This document shows, in pieces, positions 1-9,548 of a stretch of 52,138 nucleotides of DNA. A model generated the notes under the pieces. The model searched no databases. It was not told the origin of the DNA and saw only the letters and a program-made list of their open reading frames with translations. The position numbers and the translations under genes are program-made. Numbering within the stretch: position 1 is the stretch's first letter; the number at the start of each line of letters is the position of its first letter. Source of the DNA: Gammaproteobacteria bacterium. Lineage in GTDB: Bacteria; Pseudomonadota; Gammaproteobacteria; JAJPIJ01. The stretch lies in NCBI GenBank assembly GCA_022071965.1, contig JAJVIQ010000024.1:1-52138 (forward strand), written 5' to 3'.

Positions 1-2
1 TC

Positions 3-107
3 CGCATCCTTGAACGCGGCGGGGAGACCTTCACCCTGGCGGAGCTGGCCGCCGCCTGGCACCGCGTCCACCGCATGAACGCGGCCTGCTGGGGCGAGGA
101 GTCATGA
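3..107 (+). CDS. C-terminal fragment of an unrecognised protein (runs off left edge)
   Basis: An open plus-strand frame enters from the left edge and ends in TGA at 105-107, giving about 34 residues rich in Ala, Arg and His and ending in WGEES. Its stop overlaps, in opposite orientation, the stop of the minus-strand acyltransferase, so the two genes would converge. The piece is too short to assign to a family. It could also be a chance open frame, since G+C-rich DNA has many of these. Confidence 0.35.
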   Translation, partial: RILERGGETFTLAELAAAWHRVHRMNAACWGEES

Positions 108-833
108 AATTCGTGGGGATCCCTCAGAATCTGGCGCCGTTCCGAAAACCTTGGCGAAATCCGCTTTCTTCAGCGCGCGCGCGGGATTTCCAACTGCAAT
201 GCTATCCGGCGGAAGCGGCTTGTTCACCACGCTGCCCGCGGAAACCACCGATTCCGCCCCAATACTGGCCATCACGATACATCCTTCGCCCAGCCAGCAT
301 TTTTCGCCGATCTCTACCCGTTCGAATCGCGGCGGACTCTTGCTGTCCACCCCTCCTGTCTGCAGCGCGCCGCCATGCTGATACTTCCCGCTCAACACGG
401 ACACACGGCTACCGATCAGGACGTTGTTGCCAATAACGGCAGTTCCTATGATCGAATTGGCCCCGATGACCACGCCTCGACCGACGCGAGCATTGGGATG
501 CGAGAAGAACGAGCCGAACGCGACCGCCAAGTCGCAGTGACATTCATCCAGCGTGATCAGATAGTACGAGGTACGCAGATACTGACCAGTCTTGCCCGGG
601 AAATGGCTGAAGAACTTCGCGAAGAAATCGAATGCGTCTTCCCAACCCAGCCGCCGGTAGCACTCGCGGCTCAGAATGGCAAAGGGACCGGTTATCAGGA
701 AACAGACGGCGGTCGCCGCACACTTCAGGCAATACCGCAGCGAATAACGCGACAGCACCGCTTCGACGGATGCGAGCAGTCTTCTGCGCGATCTATGCTG
801 AACGCCCTCCATCGGCTCTGCGTGCCTAATCAA
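102..833 (-). CDS. Left-handed beta-helix (hexapeptide) acyltransferase, WcaF/LbH type
   Basis: This 243-aa protein probably transfers an acyl group (acetyl or another acyl) to a sugar or other small acceptor. A hydrophobic N-terminal stretch lies around residues 35-55. Hexapeptide repeats follow from about residue 110 (for example VGRGVVIGANSIIGTAVIG) and continue to a typical C-terminal AVGNPAR motif, all of which show the beta-helix fold. The first codon is TTG, with a GAGAGGA Shine-Dalgarno-like run just upstream; an ATG at 812 is the alternative start. It is last in the minus-strand cassette that begins with the AsnB-type gene, 53 nt after the NadE-like gene. An upstream ACP and acyl ligase make a carrier-bound acyl donor possible, but that is inference from context. 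The fold is secure; donor and acceptor are unknown. Confidence 0.85.
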   Translation of the reverse strand: MIRHAEPMEGVQHRSRRRLLASVEAVLSRYSLRYCLKCAATAVCFLITGPFAILSRECYRRLGWEDAFDFFAKFFSHFPGKTGQYLRTSYYLITLDECHCDLAVAFGSFFSHPNARVGRGVVIGANSIIGTAVIGNNVLIGSRVSVLSGKYQHGGALQTGGVDSKSPPRFERVEIGEKCWLGEGCIVMASIGAESVVSAGSVVNKPLPPDSIAVGNPARALKKADFAKVFGTAPDSEGSPRIS

Positions 834-886
834 ATCCTCTCACGTCTCAAAGACAGCGAACTGTTTGCCCGCGCGCTGCGTCACGA

Positions 887-1885
887 TCAGGCAGCTGTTT
901 GCTGCGGTCTGGTTATTGGGCCGCTGACCGCGTCTATCGTCAGCGCGGGCCAGTGCAGTGGCGCCGTGGTCTTGCGCTTGGCATCGATGTCCCGGTAGAT
1001 CAATTCGACCTGTTCCACTGTCATCCCCAACTCCTCAGCAAGCTCCGCGGGCATGCTGCCCAGGTTGCGCGCCATAAGTGCAACATCCATTCGCTCATAT
1101 GGAAGGGCGAAATAGAACTCGTCCTGACCTTGGACCATACTGTACGTGTCCGTAGTAGGCGGCGCCTCGCGGATTACCTCCGGAACGTCCAGGTATCGTG
1201 CCAAGGCGTATACCTGCGTCTTGTACAGGTGCGCAATGGGCTTCAGATCGGCAGACCCATCTCCATTCTTGACAAAGAAGCCCTGATCGTACTCGAGGCG
1301 GTTTGGCGTCCCGACCACGGCGTAGTGCAATCGATCCCCGTGGAAATACTCGACCGTCTTGCGTACGCGCTGTTTGAAATTCGTGGCTGCGACAATCTGC
1401 AGGTAGGCTTTGCGGTCGAGCTTCTCCTCCAGAACTGTCCCTTCGGGGGACTGCACCACCAGCTTGAAGTAGTTGAATCGGCCCGAGTGTCCTCCGGCTA
1501 TGACTATCTTGCTCTTCCACTCACCGGTGTACGCCGGGAAAACGGTGCGAATGGCATCATCACGCCAGCGATAACAACCCAAGGCTTCGAGTGCTGGCGC
1601 GATATCGAAAAGCTCATGCGGAATTTTCAGCTGTTCGACGACTAGGCGGCCCCGGATGGTGCTTTCTGGGGAAGAATCGCGCTCCGGAAGCAGCAGACCG
1701 AAGACCCGCTCGTGCCCCGCGGCCCGCACCGCCAGTGCAGCACACACCGCGCTGTCCACGCCACCGGAAATCGCCACTGTCAATCCCCTGCGGTTCAGAT
1801 CCCGGCTCAGCATCTGCCGCATGCGGGTGATGATTCGATCCACCTCTTTCGCCGGATCAATCTGAAGTCGATGTGCGATTTTCAT
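887..1885 (-). CDS. Stand-alone NAD-synthetase-family ATP pyrophosphatase
   Basis: A protein of about 332 aa with the adenine-nucleotide alpha-hydrolase fold of NadE. It shows the PP-loop SGGVDS near residue 40 and a later NadE-like block with GTPNRLEYDQGFFVKNGDG and LKPIAHLYKTQV. There is no glutaminase (nitrilase) domain, so ammonia would have to be free or come from a partner. The TGA of the acyl-ligase gene overlaps an ATG at 1897 (TGATG). I prefer the ATG at 1885, which has GGAG six bases upstream. Sitting between an acyl-ligase/ACP pair and an acyltransferase, it may amidate or adenylate a pathway intermediate and not make NAD; ordinary NadE activity cannot be excluded. The family assignment is firm and the substrate is inferred. 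Confidence 0.82.
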   Translation of the reverse strand: MKIAHRLQIDPAKEVDRIITRMRQMLSRDLNRRGLTVAISGGVDSAVCAALAVRAAGHERVFGLLLPERDSSPESTIRGRLVVEQLKIPHELFDIAPALEALGCYRWRDDAIRTVFPAYTGEWKSKIVIAGGHSGRFNYFKLVVQSPEGTVLEEKLDRKAYLQIVAATNFKQRVRKTVEYFHGDRLHYAVVGTPNRLEYDQGFFVKNGDGSADLKPIAHLYKTQVYALARYLDVPEVIREAPPTTDTYSMVQGQDEFYFALPYERMDVALMARNLGSMPAELAEELGMTVEQVELIYRDIDAKRKTTAPLHWPALTIDAVSGPITRPQQTAA

Positions 1886-1896
1886 CACGTGCTCCA

Positions 1897-3462
1897 TCAA
1901 GCTGCGTGGGCTCCTGCAAGAGCTTTCTTGTCGATCTTGCCGTTCGCGCTCTTGGGCAGCTCAGGCAGAAAGACGACTTGCTGAGGCACCATGTACGCCT
2001 CGAGTTTCTCCCCACAAATTCGCTTCACGTCATGTTCGCTCAGAGTGCTTCCGTCCGCAAGGTTGATGTACGCGTGGACCGCCTGTCCCAGGACAGGATG
2101 CGGAACCCCGATAACCGCCGCCTCTCGAATCCCGCCTATTCCGAAAAGCACGGCTTCGACCTCTATCGGACTGACCTTTTCTCCGCGGCACTTGATGATG
2201 TCATCGCTGCGACCGACGAAGTACAGATAACCGTCCTCGTCGACCGTGAACAAGTCATGCGTGCAGAGCACTCGCTCGCCGGGCAATCGGCCGGGTTTGA
2301 GCATGTGCGCGCTCTTTCCCGGCTGGTTCCAATAGCCGAGCATCACGTGCGCACCACGGACATACAGCTTTCCCACCTGCCCAGGGGCGACGGGCTGGCC
2401 CGCATCGTCCAACACCATGACTTCCGTTCCGGGGATGGCTATGCCGACCGATTCCGGCTTGCGATCGACATCGGAAGGTGGCAGATAACTCACACGCTTG
2501 CATTCCGTCAACCCGTACATGCGATACAAATCAGCCTTCGGAAAGATCTCGCGCAGACGAGTGTTGAAGCCGGAGGGCAACGCCGCAGCCGTGTTCGTGA
2601 CGCGCTTGACGCGAGGAAATTCGAGAGACTGCCGTTCGTGCGCAGCGAGCAGCATCGCGAAGATGGTTGGCACGCCAGGGAAAACCGTGACCCGTTCGGC
2701 CTGCATTGCCTTGAATACCTGGGCCGGATACGTAAAGGATCGCTCCAATACGAGCGTTGCGCCGGTGCTCATTGCCATGAGCAACTGATACATTCCATAA
2801 TCGAATGCGAGTGGCAGGACGCACAGCAGGCAGTCCGTTTCGTCCAGTCGCAGATACTCGACCAGGCTCTGCAGCGCAAAAAGCATCGACTGATGCGTAT
2901 GCATCACGCCCTTCGGTTCTCCCGTGCTTCCCGAGGTGTAAATCAGCGAACATAGATCGACCGTAATGGCGCGGGCGTTCGCGTCCACGCCGGCGGTCCT
3001 GGAGAGCGCGTCATCCCACCCGAGCAACCGGGGTTCGGCGGCACTCGCAGCGCCCTGCCCCGCCACGATAACCCTCTTGACCTGCGAGTCCGCAACAGAA
3101 TGCAGAAAAACGCCGCGCAAGTGCTGGTCGGCGATCAAGGCGCTGGCGCCGCAATCCTTCAGGATGTAAGATAGTTTATCGCTCTTGGTCTGCGGATTGA
3201 TTATGACGAATACCGCATCCGCCAGAAGGGCGCCGAAGAGAGCAACCGGGCAGTGCCAGGTATTGTCGAGAAAGATCGCCACCCGATCTCCGCGATTGAC
3301 GCCGATGTGCCTGAGCGCATGCGCCATCGCAACACACTTCTCCCACAACTCCGCATAGGTCATGCGATCCGGACCCGAGACAATGGCGACCTTGTCCGGG
3401 TAAAGCTCAACGCTGTGCCGCAACGTCTCCTGCAGCAAGCGAAATGGACGATCATTCGACAT
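1897..3462 (-). CDS. AMP-forming acyl-CoA/acyl-ACP ligase
   Basis: A 521-aa class I adenylate-forming enzyme that would activate a carboxylic acid as an acyl-AMP and pass it to a thiol. The P-loop-like motif YTSGSTGEPKG is at residues 175-185, YGLTE is in the middle of the protein, a GEKVSP hinge precedes the C-terminal subdomain, and the catalytic-Lys block KSANGKIDKKAL is near the end. The ATG at 3462 lies 25 nt after the acyl carrier protein gene, so the natural acceptor is probably that ACP. Ligase, ACP and AsnB-type amidotransferase sets resemble those known next to exosortase/PEP-CTERM polysaccharide loci; a PEP-CTERM protein is encoded at 36.3-37.1 kb here. Substrate acid unknown. Confidence 0.9.
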   Translation of the reverse strand: MSNDRPFRLLQETLRHSVELYPDKVAIVSGPDRMTYAELWEKCVAMAHALRHIGVNRGDRVAIFLDNTWHCPVALFGALLADAVFVIINPQTKSDKLSYILKDCGASALIADQHLRGVFLHSVADSQVKRVIVAGQGAASAAEPRLLGWDDALSRTAGVDANARAITVDLCSLIYTSGSTGEPKGVMHTHQSMLFALQSLVEYLRLDETDCLLCVLPLAFDYGMYQLLMAMSTGATLVLERSFTYPAQVFKAMQAERVTVFPGVPTIFAMLLAAHERQSLEFPRVKRVTNTAAALPSGFNTRLREIFPKADLYRMYGLTECKRVSYLPPSDVDRKPESVGIAIPGTEVMVLDDAGQPVAPGQVGKLYVRGAHVMLGYWNQPGKSAHMLKPGRLPGERVLCTHDLFTVDEDGYLYFVGRSDDIIKCRGEKVSPIEVEAVLFGIGGIREAAVIGVPHPVLGQAVHAYINLADGSTLSEHDVKRICGEKLEAYMVPQQVVFLPELPKSANGKIDKKALAGAHAA

Positions 3463-3487
3463 GGTATTCGCGCCGACTCGGTACTGA

Positions 3488-3742
3488 TCAGGCCAGTTGC
3501 GGCTGCTTCCGCTCTATGTAGGCCACCAGATTGCCGACCGAATCCAGATTGTCCGGCAGCAGTTCGTCGTCTTTCACCGTGATTCCGAAGCGCTCCTCGA
3601 GGAACGCAGCTATCTCGAGCGCACCCACCGAATCGATGATGCCCCGAGCAAGAAAGGAGTCGTCATCCCTCAGCGTCGACTCGTCGTCCGTAAAAAGAAA
3701 ATTCTCCAAGACGTAGTGCCGAATGGTATTTCTAATGTCCAT
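3488..3742 (-). CDS. Acyl carrier protein
   Basis: An 84-aa, acidic, four-helix acyl carrier protein. Ser38 in GIIDSVGALE is the expected phosphopantetheine attachment site. The ATG at 3742 has an AAGGGGA Shine-Dalgarno sequence. It is placed between the AsnB-type amidotransferase (25 nt upstream) and the AMP-forming ligase (25 nt downstream), which implies a dedicated carrier for the acid activated by that ligase and not the fatty-acid synthase ACP. The family is certain from motif and size; the dedicated role is inferred from gene order. Confidence 0.9.
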   Translation of the reverse strand: MDIRNTIRHYVLENFLFTDDESTLRDDDSFLARGIIDSVGALEIAAFLEERFGITVKDDELLPDNLDSVGNLVAYIERKQPQLA

Positions 3743-3767
3743 TTAGTCCCCTTGTCATGACTTCAAG

Positions 3768-5729
3768 CTACGTGATCGAAGCGGCGGAAGCAGCAGATGT
3801 GGCGCGGGAAAAGGAATCGATGAAATGGTAATGCCACAACTGCGTGGACAATATGCCGACCAAGGCCATGTTGTCCTTGTAGGCCATGGAACTACCGCGC
3901 CGCGCCTTGTTGAGCAGGAATCGCACTTTGTTGTGATCAAAATACCCGTATTGCCTGAGGGTCTGCTCGCTCAGCATGTCCTCGACATATTCGGGTGGTC
4001 GCGCGGCAAAGAAGGCCGGGATGTCTGGTGCGCGGTAAGGCTGCTTGTGCCGCTGCAGTATGTCGGGCGGGAGATGGCCCATCATCGCGCGCTTGAGCAG
4101 ATACTTTTCATTGAGCGCGCGCATCTTGACGTTCGGGTGGAGCCGGTTGGCAAATTCGATCACGCGATGGTCGAGGAACGGGAAACGCCCTTCCACCGAG
4201 TTGGCCATCAACATCCGATCCCCCTGCGAGCACAGCAAATAACTACCCATCAGGGTCTTGGATTCGAGATACTGCGCTCGATTGAATGGATGCCACGAAC
4301 CAAAAGCGGACGGCAGCGTTTCCACCAACCCGTCGGTGGCGTCGTCACGCAACGCCGAGACGATATCTTGCGAGAAGAACACCTTGCATTGCGCCGTCGT
4401 GAACCAACGGGTCAGATGGCTGAAGCCGGGGCGAGATGGATCCTCGAGGCCGATGCCGTAGAATTTGCGGAGATAGGCCTTGCCCTGGGATCCGGAAGTG
4501 TCCAGATAGGGGTACAGTTTCCTGAGTAGCGCCGGTCTCCACTCGGATTGCGGGCTGCGTGCCCAGAACTGGCGGATCTTCGCCTCCTTGAACAAGTCGT
4601 AGCCGCCCAACACTTCGTCGGATCCCTCGCCCGTGAGGACGACCTTGTAACCGGCCGCACGAACCAGCCCTGACAGGCATCGCATCGGTGCTGGCGCGGT
4701 GCGCAGGATGGGCGTCTCGGTGTGCAGAATAGTGTCGGGAAACTCCGCGGCGATGTCGCTCGTCCGGCACACTATCCGGCTGTGGTCCAGGCCGAGATGA
4801 TCGACCATCTGCTGCTGAAATCGCGACTCGTCCAGCGATTGTTCCTCGAAGCCGATGGAGAACGTCTTCAAATGGGCGTCTGAATGCCTGCGAATCAGCG
4901 CCACCAATGCCGAGGAATCCAGCCCGCCAGACAGGTATGCGCCGACGGGGACATCAGCGCGAAGGCGGATGCGGGTTGCATCAGCAAGCAATGCGTAGAG
5001 CTGGTCCGCAAGAACTTCGGGGGAGCCGTCGAGATAGTCGCCATCGGCAGGGAACCGCCAATCCCAGTAAGTGCTTTCCCTCAGGCGCCCGTTTTCCAGC
5101 ACTGCCATTCTGCCCGGAGGGACCTCAAAGATGCCCTCGAAGAGGGTGTTCGGGCTTCGCGGCGCCCAAAAGGTGAAAGTCTGATCGAGCGCGGGCGCGG
5201 ACAGGCGCGGCGCGGCTGGCAGCAAGGGAAGAATTGCCTTGATCTCAGAGGCAAACAGCAAGCGCCCGTTCTGAACCGTGTAAAACAACGGCAGGATCCC
5301 GGTCCGATCGCGGATCAGAAGCAAGCGTCGTCTGATGACGTCCCAAAGTGCGATCGCGAACTGCCCGTTCAATTGTTGAACAAAATCATCGCCATACTCT
5401 TCGTACGCATGCACGATGACTTCGGTGTCGCTATGCGTACGAAACTGATGGCCGGCCCTGATAAGCGTCTCTCGGAGTTCTATGTAGTTGAAAATCTCCC
5501 CATTGAACGATACCCATGCGGTCCGGTCTTCATTCGTCATCGGCTGGGCGCCGCCGGCAAGGTCGACGATGCTCAGCCGCGTATGTCCGAGACCTGCGGC
5601 TCCACGCCGATCCAGGTAGACGCCATGGCCGTCCGGGCCACGATGCCTCAGCGCCGGAAGCATCCGTCGTATCTCCGCCTCGGTGACGCGCGCCTGCGAT
5701 ATCGCAGCTATGCCGGCAATTCCACACAT
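3768..5729 (-). CDS. Asparagine synthase-type (class II) glutamine amidotransferase
   Basis: A 653-aa AsnB-family enzyme. The N-terminal class II glutaminase domain starts with MCGIAGI, so Cys2 is the nucleophile; this fixes the start at 5729 even though the frame is open 34 codons further upstream. NGEIFN is near residue 77. The C-terminal synthetase domain has the PP-loop SGGLDS at residues 257-262. Such enzymes move glutamine-derived ammonia to an adenylated carboxylate; relatives in polysaccharide loci make uronamides or act on carrier-linked acids. It heads the cassette with ACP, ligase, NadE-like enzyme and acyltransferase, and starts 271 nt downstream of uvrB, so its promoter probably lies in 5730-6000. 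True asparagine synthesis is possible, but the gene neighbourhood argues for tailoring. Confidence 0.9.
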   Translation of the reverse strand: MCGIAGIAAISQARVTEAEIRRMLPALRHRGPDGHGVYLDRRGAAGLGHTRLSIVDLAGGAQPMTNEDRTAWVSFNGEIFNYIELRETLIRAGHQFRTHSDTEVIVHAYEEYGDDFVQQLNGQFAIALWDVIRRRLLLIRDRTGILPLFYTVQNGRLLFASEIKAILPLLPAAPRLSAPALDQTFTFWAPRSPNTLFEGIFEVPPGRMAVLENGRLRESTYWDWRFPADGDYLDGSPEVLADQLYALLADATRIRLRADVPVGAYLSGGLDSSALVALIRRHSDAHLKTFSIGFEEQSLDESRFQQQMVDHLGLDHSRIVCRTSDIAAEFPDTILHTETPILRTAPAPMRCLSGLVRAAGYKVVLTGEGSDEVLGGYDLFKEAKIRQFWARSPQSEWRPALLRKLYPYLDTSGSQGKAYLRKFYGIGLEDPSRPGFSHLTRWFTTAQCKVFFSQDIVSALRDDATDGLVETLPSAFGSWHPFNRAQYLESKTLMGSYLLCSQGDRMLMANSVEGRFPFLDHRVIEFANRLHPNVKMRALNEKYLLKRAMMGHLPPDILQRHKQPYRAPDIPAFFAARPPEYVEDMLSEQTLRQYGYFDHNKVRFLLNKARRGSSMAYKDNMALVGILSTQLWHYHFIDSFSRATSAASAASIT

Positions 5730-6000
5730 ATTCGGGCGTCCGACTGCAATACCTGTGCCTGACCTGGAATTTAGATAGCCGATCATTGGGCGAGCCGGCT
5801 CGACAGGGATCGGCCCTATTGCGCAAAACACGAGGGAAAAAGCGGAAATAATCCACAGTCATGCGACAAAGCGGACGCCGGGAAGCGCCCACACTCCATC
5901 CCATCGGAGATGTCGTCAGCCTGAAAGACGAGACGAAGTCACCTTTTGGCGACAAGTCGAACGGGGTGCGCCACCGGCGTCCTCGCAGCCAGCGAGCGAC

Positions 6001-8043
6001 TCACAAGCCCGGAGCCTGCACTTGGCCGGCGCGGCTCGAAGGGAGCTCCAACCCCTCGGCACGCAGCCTCTCAATCTCGTCGCGCAGGCGCGCCGCCTCC
6101 TCGAACTCGAGGTCGCGCGCGTGTTTGAACATGCGCTCCTCGAGCTGCTTCAGCCTTTTCGCCAGCATCTCCGTCGTGACCGGCCGGTAGGGTGCGGCCG
6201 GCTCCGAAGCCCTGGCGCGGCGCGACTGGCGCTGCTGATCCTGCGGGTGCGACGCCTCCATGATGTCCGTCACGGCCTTGCGCACGCCACGGGGCGTGAT
6301 CCCGTGGCGTTCGTTGTAAGTTATCTGCGTCGCGCGCCGGCGATCCATCTCGCTTATCGCACGCTGCATCGAGTCCGTTACGGTGTCAGCATACATGATC
6401 GCCTTGCCGCCGAGGTTCCGCGCCGCCCGCCCGACGGTCTGTATCAGCGAACGCTCCGAGCGCAGGAAACCCTCCTTGTCGGCATCCAGTATCGCCACCA
6501 GAGAGACTTCGGGCAGGTCCAGGCCTTCGCGCAGAAGATTGATGCCGATGAGCACGTCGAAGGCGCCCAGTCGCAGGTCGCGCAGGATCTCCACGCGTTC
6601 CACGGTCTCGATGTCCGAGTGCAGGTAGCGCACGCGCACCCCGTGCTCGGCGAGATAGTCGGTGAGATCCTCGGCCATGCGCTTGGTAAGCGTCGTGACC
6701 AGCACCCGTTCGTTTCGCTCGGCGCGTAGCCTGATTTCGGAAAACAGATCGTCGACCTGTGTGGTCGCCGGCCGCACCTCGACCTCCGGATCGATCAGCC
6801 CCGTCGGCCGGACCACCAGTTCGACCACCTGTCCGGAGCGCTCCTGCTCATAGGCACCGGGCGTCGCGGACACGAAGATGGTCTGCGGTGCCAGCCGCTC
6901 GAACTCCTCGAACTTCAGCGGCCGGTTGTCGAGCGCCGAGGGGAGGCGGAACCCGTACTCGACGAGGTTCTCCTTGCGGGCGCGATCGCCGCGGTACATG
7001 CCGCCCAGTTGCGGGATCGTGACGTGGCTCTCGTCGACGATGAGCAGGCCGTCGGCGGGAAAGTAGTCGAACAGCGTCGGCGGCGGCTCGCCGGGTCTGG
7101 CACCAGTGAGGTGGCGCGAATAGTTCTCAATGCCGGAACAGTAACCGACCTCCAGCATCATCTCGAGATCGAAGCGGGTGCGCTGTTCCAATCTTTGCGC
7201 CTCGACCAGCTTGTTGTTGGCGCGCAGCTGCTCGAGCCGCTCGCGCAGCTCGACCTTGATCGTCTCCACCGCGTTGACCTGCGTCTCGCGATCCGTCACG
7301 TAGTGCGTGCCCGGGTAGATCGTCACCCGCGGCAGCTTGCGCGACACCTCGCCGGTCAGGGGATCGAAATGGAAGATCTCCTCGATCTCATCGTCGAAGA
7401 GCGCGAGCCTGACCGCCTCGCGCTCCGACTCGGCCGGGAAGACGTCGATGACGTCCCCGCGCACCCTGTAGGTACCGCGGTGCAGCTCGATGTCGTTGCG
7501 CTCGTACTGCAGTTCCGCAAGCCGTCGCAGCACGTTGCGCTGGTCGATGCGATCGCCGCGCACCAGATGCAGCACCATCTTGTGGTAGACGGTCGGATCG
7601 CCCAGACCGTAGATCGCCGACACCGTCGCCACGATGATCACATCGCGGCGCTCCAGCAGCGCGCGCGTCGCCGAAAGACGCATCTGCTCGATGTGATCGT
7701 TGATCGAGGCGTCCTTCTCGATGTAGGTATCCGAGGAGGGGACGTAGGCCTCGGGCTGATAGTAGTCGTAGTAGGACACGAAGTACTCCACCGCGTTGTC
7801 CGGGAAGAATTCGCGGAACTCCCCGTAGAGCTGCGCCGCCAGGGTCTTGTTCGGCGCCAGCACCAGGGTGGGCCGCTGTACGGCAGCGACCACGTTGGCC
7901 ACGGTGTAGGTCTTGCCGGAGCCGGTCACGCCCAGCAGTGTCTGGTGCGTCAGTCCGTCGCGTATTCCCTGTACCAGCTTGGCGATGGCTTCCGGCTGGC
8001 CGCCGGCAGGCTGGTAGGGGGCTTTTACGATGAATGACGACAT
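6001..8043 (-). CDS. uvrB: Excinuclease ABC subunit UvrB
   Basis: UvrB is the damage-verifying helicase-like subunit of nucleotide excision repair. The 680-aa protein (the usual size is about 670) starts [20 protein letters not shown] at 8043. It has Walker [15 protein letters not shown], the beta-hairpin region [21 protein letters not shown], the DESH box, the helicase motif VGRAARN, and a C-terminal UVR domain with [17 protein letters not shown]. The frame is open 36 codons upstream of 8043, but the family start is clear. It is divergent from the aminotransferase gene, with 102 nt between them. I saw no CTGT-N8-ACAG LexA box there. Confidence 0.97.
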   Translation of the reverse strand: MSSFIVKAPYQPAGGQPEAIAKLVQGIRDGLTHQTLLGVTGSGKTYTVANVVAAVQRPTLVLAPNKTLAAQLYGEFREFFPDNAVEYFVSYYDYYQPEAYVPSSDTYIEKDASINDHIEQMRLSATRALLERRDVIIVATVSAIYGLGDPTVYHKMVLHLVRGDRIDQRNVLRRLAELQYERNDIELHRGTYRVRGDVIDVFPAESEREAVRLALFDDEIEEIFHFDPLTGEVSRKLPRVTIYPGTHYVTDRETQVNAVETIKVELRERLEQLRANNKLVEAQRLEQRTRFDLEMMLEVGYCSGIENYSRHLTGARPGEPPPTLFDYFPADGLLIVDESHVTIPQLGGMYRGDRARKENLVEYGFRLPSALDNRPLKFEEFERLAPQTIFVSATPGAYEQERSGQVVELVVRPTGLIDPEVEVRPATTQVDDLFSEIRLRAERNERVLVTTLTKRMAEDLTDYLAEHGVRVRYLHSDIETVERVEILRDLRLGAFDVLIGINLLREGLDLPEVSLVAILDADKEGFLRSERSLIQTVGRAARNLGGKAIMYADTVTDSMQRAISEMDRRRATQITYNERHGITPRGVRKAVTDIMEASHPQDQQRQSRRARASEPAAPYRPVTTEMLAKRLKQLEERMFKHARDLEFEEAARLRDEIERLRAEGLELPSSRAGQVQAPGL

Positions 8044-8053
8044 GGCGGGCGGG

Positions 8054-8082
8054 TTCTGCAATGCACAAAGTTCGAGTATATT
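8054..8082 (+). promoter_or_regulatory. Candidate promoter for the aminotransferase gene
   Basis: A -35-like TTCTGC and a -10-like TATATT are separated by 17 nt in the short intergenic region between uvrB and the aminotransferase. The same AT-rich core read on the other strand (TAATAT/TATACT) could serve uvrB. This is pattern matching only. Confidence 0.35.
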
Positions 8083-8145
8083 ACAGCGCCATTTCGGATA
8101 GCTCCGTCCGGCGCCAACTCCCTGTACAAACACGAGATAATTGAA

Positions 8146-9327
8146 ATGCAACCGTCACTTCGGGCACAAAGCGTCAAGCCCTCCCCCACCTTGGCCGTCT
8201 CGGCACGCGCCAACGCGATGAAGGCAGAGGGCAAGGACATCCTGAGCCTCGCCGCCGGCGAGCCGGATTTCGATACTCCCGATTTCATCAAGGACGCCGC
8301 CATCAAGGCGCTCAAAGACGGTTTCACCAAGTACACCGCCGTGGACGGCACGGCGGGTCTGAAGGAGGCGATCATCGGCAAGTTCGAGCGCGAGAACGGC
8401 CTGATCTACAAGGCCGATGAGATCCTCGTGTCGGTGGGCTGCAAGCACAGCATCTACAACCTGTTCCAGGCCGTGCTCAACGACGGCGACGAGGTGATCA
8501 TCCCGGCGCCCTACTGGGCGTCCTACCCGGACATGGTCCTGCTCGCGGGCGGCAGGCCTATCATCATCGATTCAGACATCGATGACGGATTCAAGATCAC
8601 CCCGGCGAAGCTCGCCGTGGCCATCACGCCGAGGAGCAAAATCTTCGTCATCAACAGCCCGTCGAATCCCACCGGCATCAGCTACAGCCCTGCCGAGCTC
8701 AAGGCGCTGGGCGAGATCCTGGACAAGCATCCCCAGGTGCTCATCGCCTCGGATGACATCTACGAGCACATCCTGTGGGAGGGCGGTGGGTTCAAGAACA
8801 TCGTCAACGTCTGTCCATCGCTAAAGGAACGCACCGCCGTCCTGAACGGCGTATCGAAGGCATACTCGATGACCGGCTGGCGCATCGGCTACGCGGCCGG
8901 CCCCAGACCCATCATCGCGGCGATGAACAAGATCCAGTCGCAGAGCACCTCCAACCCGACCTCCATCGCCCAGGTGGCGGCGCAGGCGGCCCTTGAGGGC
9001 GACCAGAGCTTCGTGCGTGAGCAGTGCAGGGAGTTCAAGCAGCGCCACGACTTCTGCTACGAGCGCCTGAACCGGATGAAGGGCGTGACCTGCGTGAAGG
9101 CGCAGGGTACCTTTTACATCTTTCCCGACATGAACGGGGCCATGAAAGACCTCGGCCTGAAAGACGATATTGCCCTGGCCGAGTGGTTCCTGGAGAAGAC
9201 CGGCTGCGCGATGGTGCCCGGCTCCGCGTTCGGGGCTCCGGGGTGCATGCGCATCTCCTTCGCCACCAGCATGAATGTGCTGGCCGATGCCATGAATCGC
9301 ATGCACAACGCGCTGGGTTCGAAGTAA
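8146..9327 (+). CDS. Class I pyridoxal-phosphate aminotransferase (aspartate aminotransferase type)
   Basis: A 393-aa fold-type I aminotransferase of the Iα/Iγ aspartate aminotransferase type, probably interconverting aspartate/2-oxoglutarate and oxaloacetate/glutamate. Visible landmarks are [14 protein letters not shown] near the N terminus, the substrate/PLP Asn in NSPSNPTG, the Schiff-base Lys in [15 protein letters not shown], and the carboxylate-binding Arg in MRISFA near the end. The start ATG has GAG about 10 nt upstream. The gene is divergent from uvrB and followed by tRNA-Asn. Sequence alone does not exclude relaxed specificity (prephenate or aromatic amino acids). Confidence 0.92.
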   Translation: MQPSLRAQSVKPSPTLAVSARANAMKAEGKDILSLAAGEPDFDTPDFIKDAAIKALKDGFTKYTAVDGTAGLKEAIIGKFERENGLIYKADEILVSVGCKHSIYNLFQAVLNDGDEVIIPAPYWASYPDMVLLAGGRPIIIDSDIDDGFKITPAKLAVAITPRSKIFVINSPSNPTGISYSPAELKALGEILDKHPQVLIASDDIYEHILWEGGGFKNIVNVCPSLKERTAVLNGVSKAYSMTGWRIGYAAGPRPIIAAMNKIQSQSTSNPTSIAQVAAQAALEGDQSFVREQCREFKQRHDFCYERLNRMKGVTCVKAQGTFYIFPDMNGAMKDLGLKDDIALAEWFLEKTGCAMVPGSAFGAPGCMRISFATSMNVLADAMNRMHNALGSK

Positions 9328-9381
9328 ATCAGGACCGGAAACCGCGGGAACTCCCAGGGTGGAAGTGCACGAGCCGGCGAA

Positions 9382-9410
9382 TTGACCCGCCCGTGCGCGA
9401 CCATTACCAT
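9382..9410 (+). promoter_or_regulatory. Promoter of tRNA-Asn
   Basis: TTGACC and TACCAT with a 17-nt spacer lie 19 nt upstream of the mature tRNA. The discriminator after the -10 box is G+C-rich (ACGCGACC), as is common for stable-RNA promoters under stringent control. Confidence 0.6.
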
Positions 9411-9428
9411 ACGCGACCTCAAAACCAT

Positions 9429-9504
9429 TCCCGGGTAGCTCAGCCGGTAGAGCAAGCGGCTGTTAACCGCTGGGTCGGGGGTTCGAGTCCCTCCCCGGGA
9501 GCCA
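9429..9504 (+). tRNA. tRNA-Asn(GTT)
   Basis: A 76-nt cloverleaf. The acceptor TCCCGGG pairs with CCCGGGA, the D arm is GCTCAG...., and the anticodon stem AGCGG/CCGCT encloses the loop CTGTTAA with anticodon GTT. The T arm contains GTTCGAGTCC, the discriminator base is G, and the CCA end is encoded. All stems can be drawn by hand. Confidence 0.96.
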
Positions 9505-9516
9505 TTTTCACCTCCC

Positions 9517-9536
9517 GAATCGATATATTTCGATTC
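9517..9536. terminator. Short hairpin after tRNA-Asn
   Basis: GAATCGA and TCGATTC form a 7-bp stem around a 6-nt AT loop between the tRNA and the convergent FemAB-like pseudogene. No T-run follows on either strand, so it is only a weak candidate for a shared terminator. Confidence 0.35.
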
Positions 9537-9548
9537 TGAAGCTACCGG

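Noticed and set aside
8044-8145. LexA (SOS) box in front of uvrB
   Set aside because: No CTGT-N8-ACAG arrangement is present between uvrB and the aminotransferase gene.
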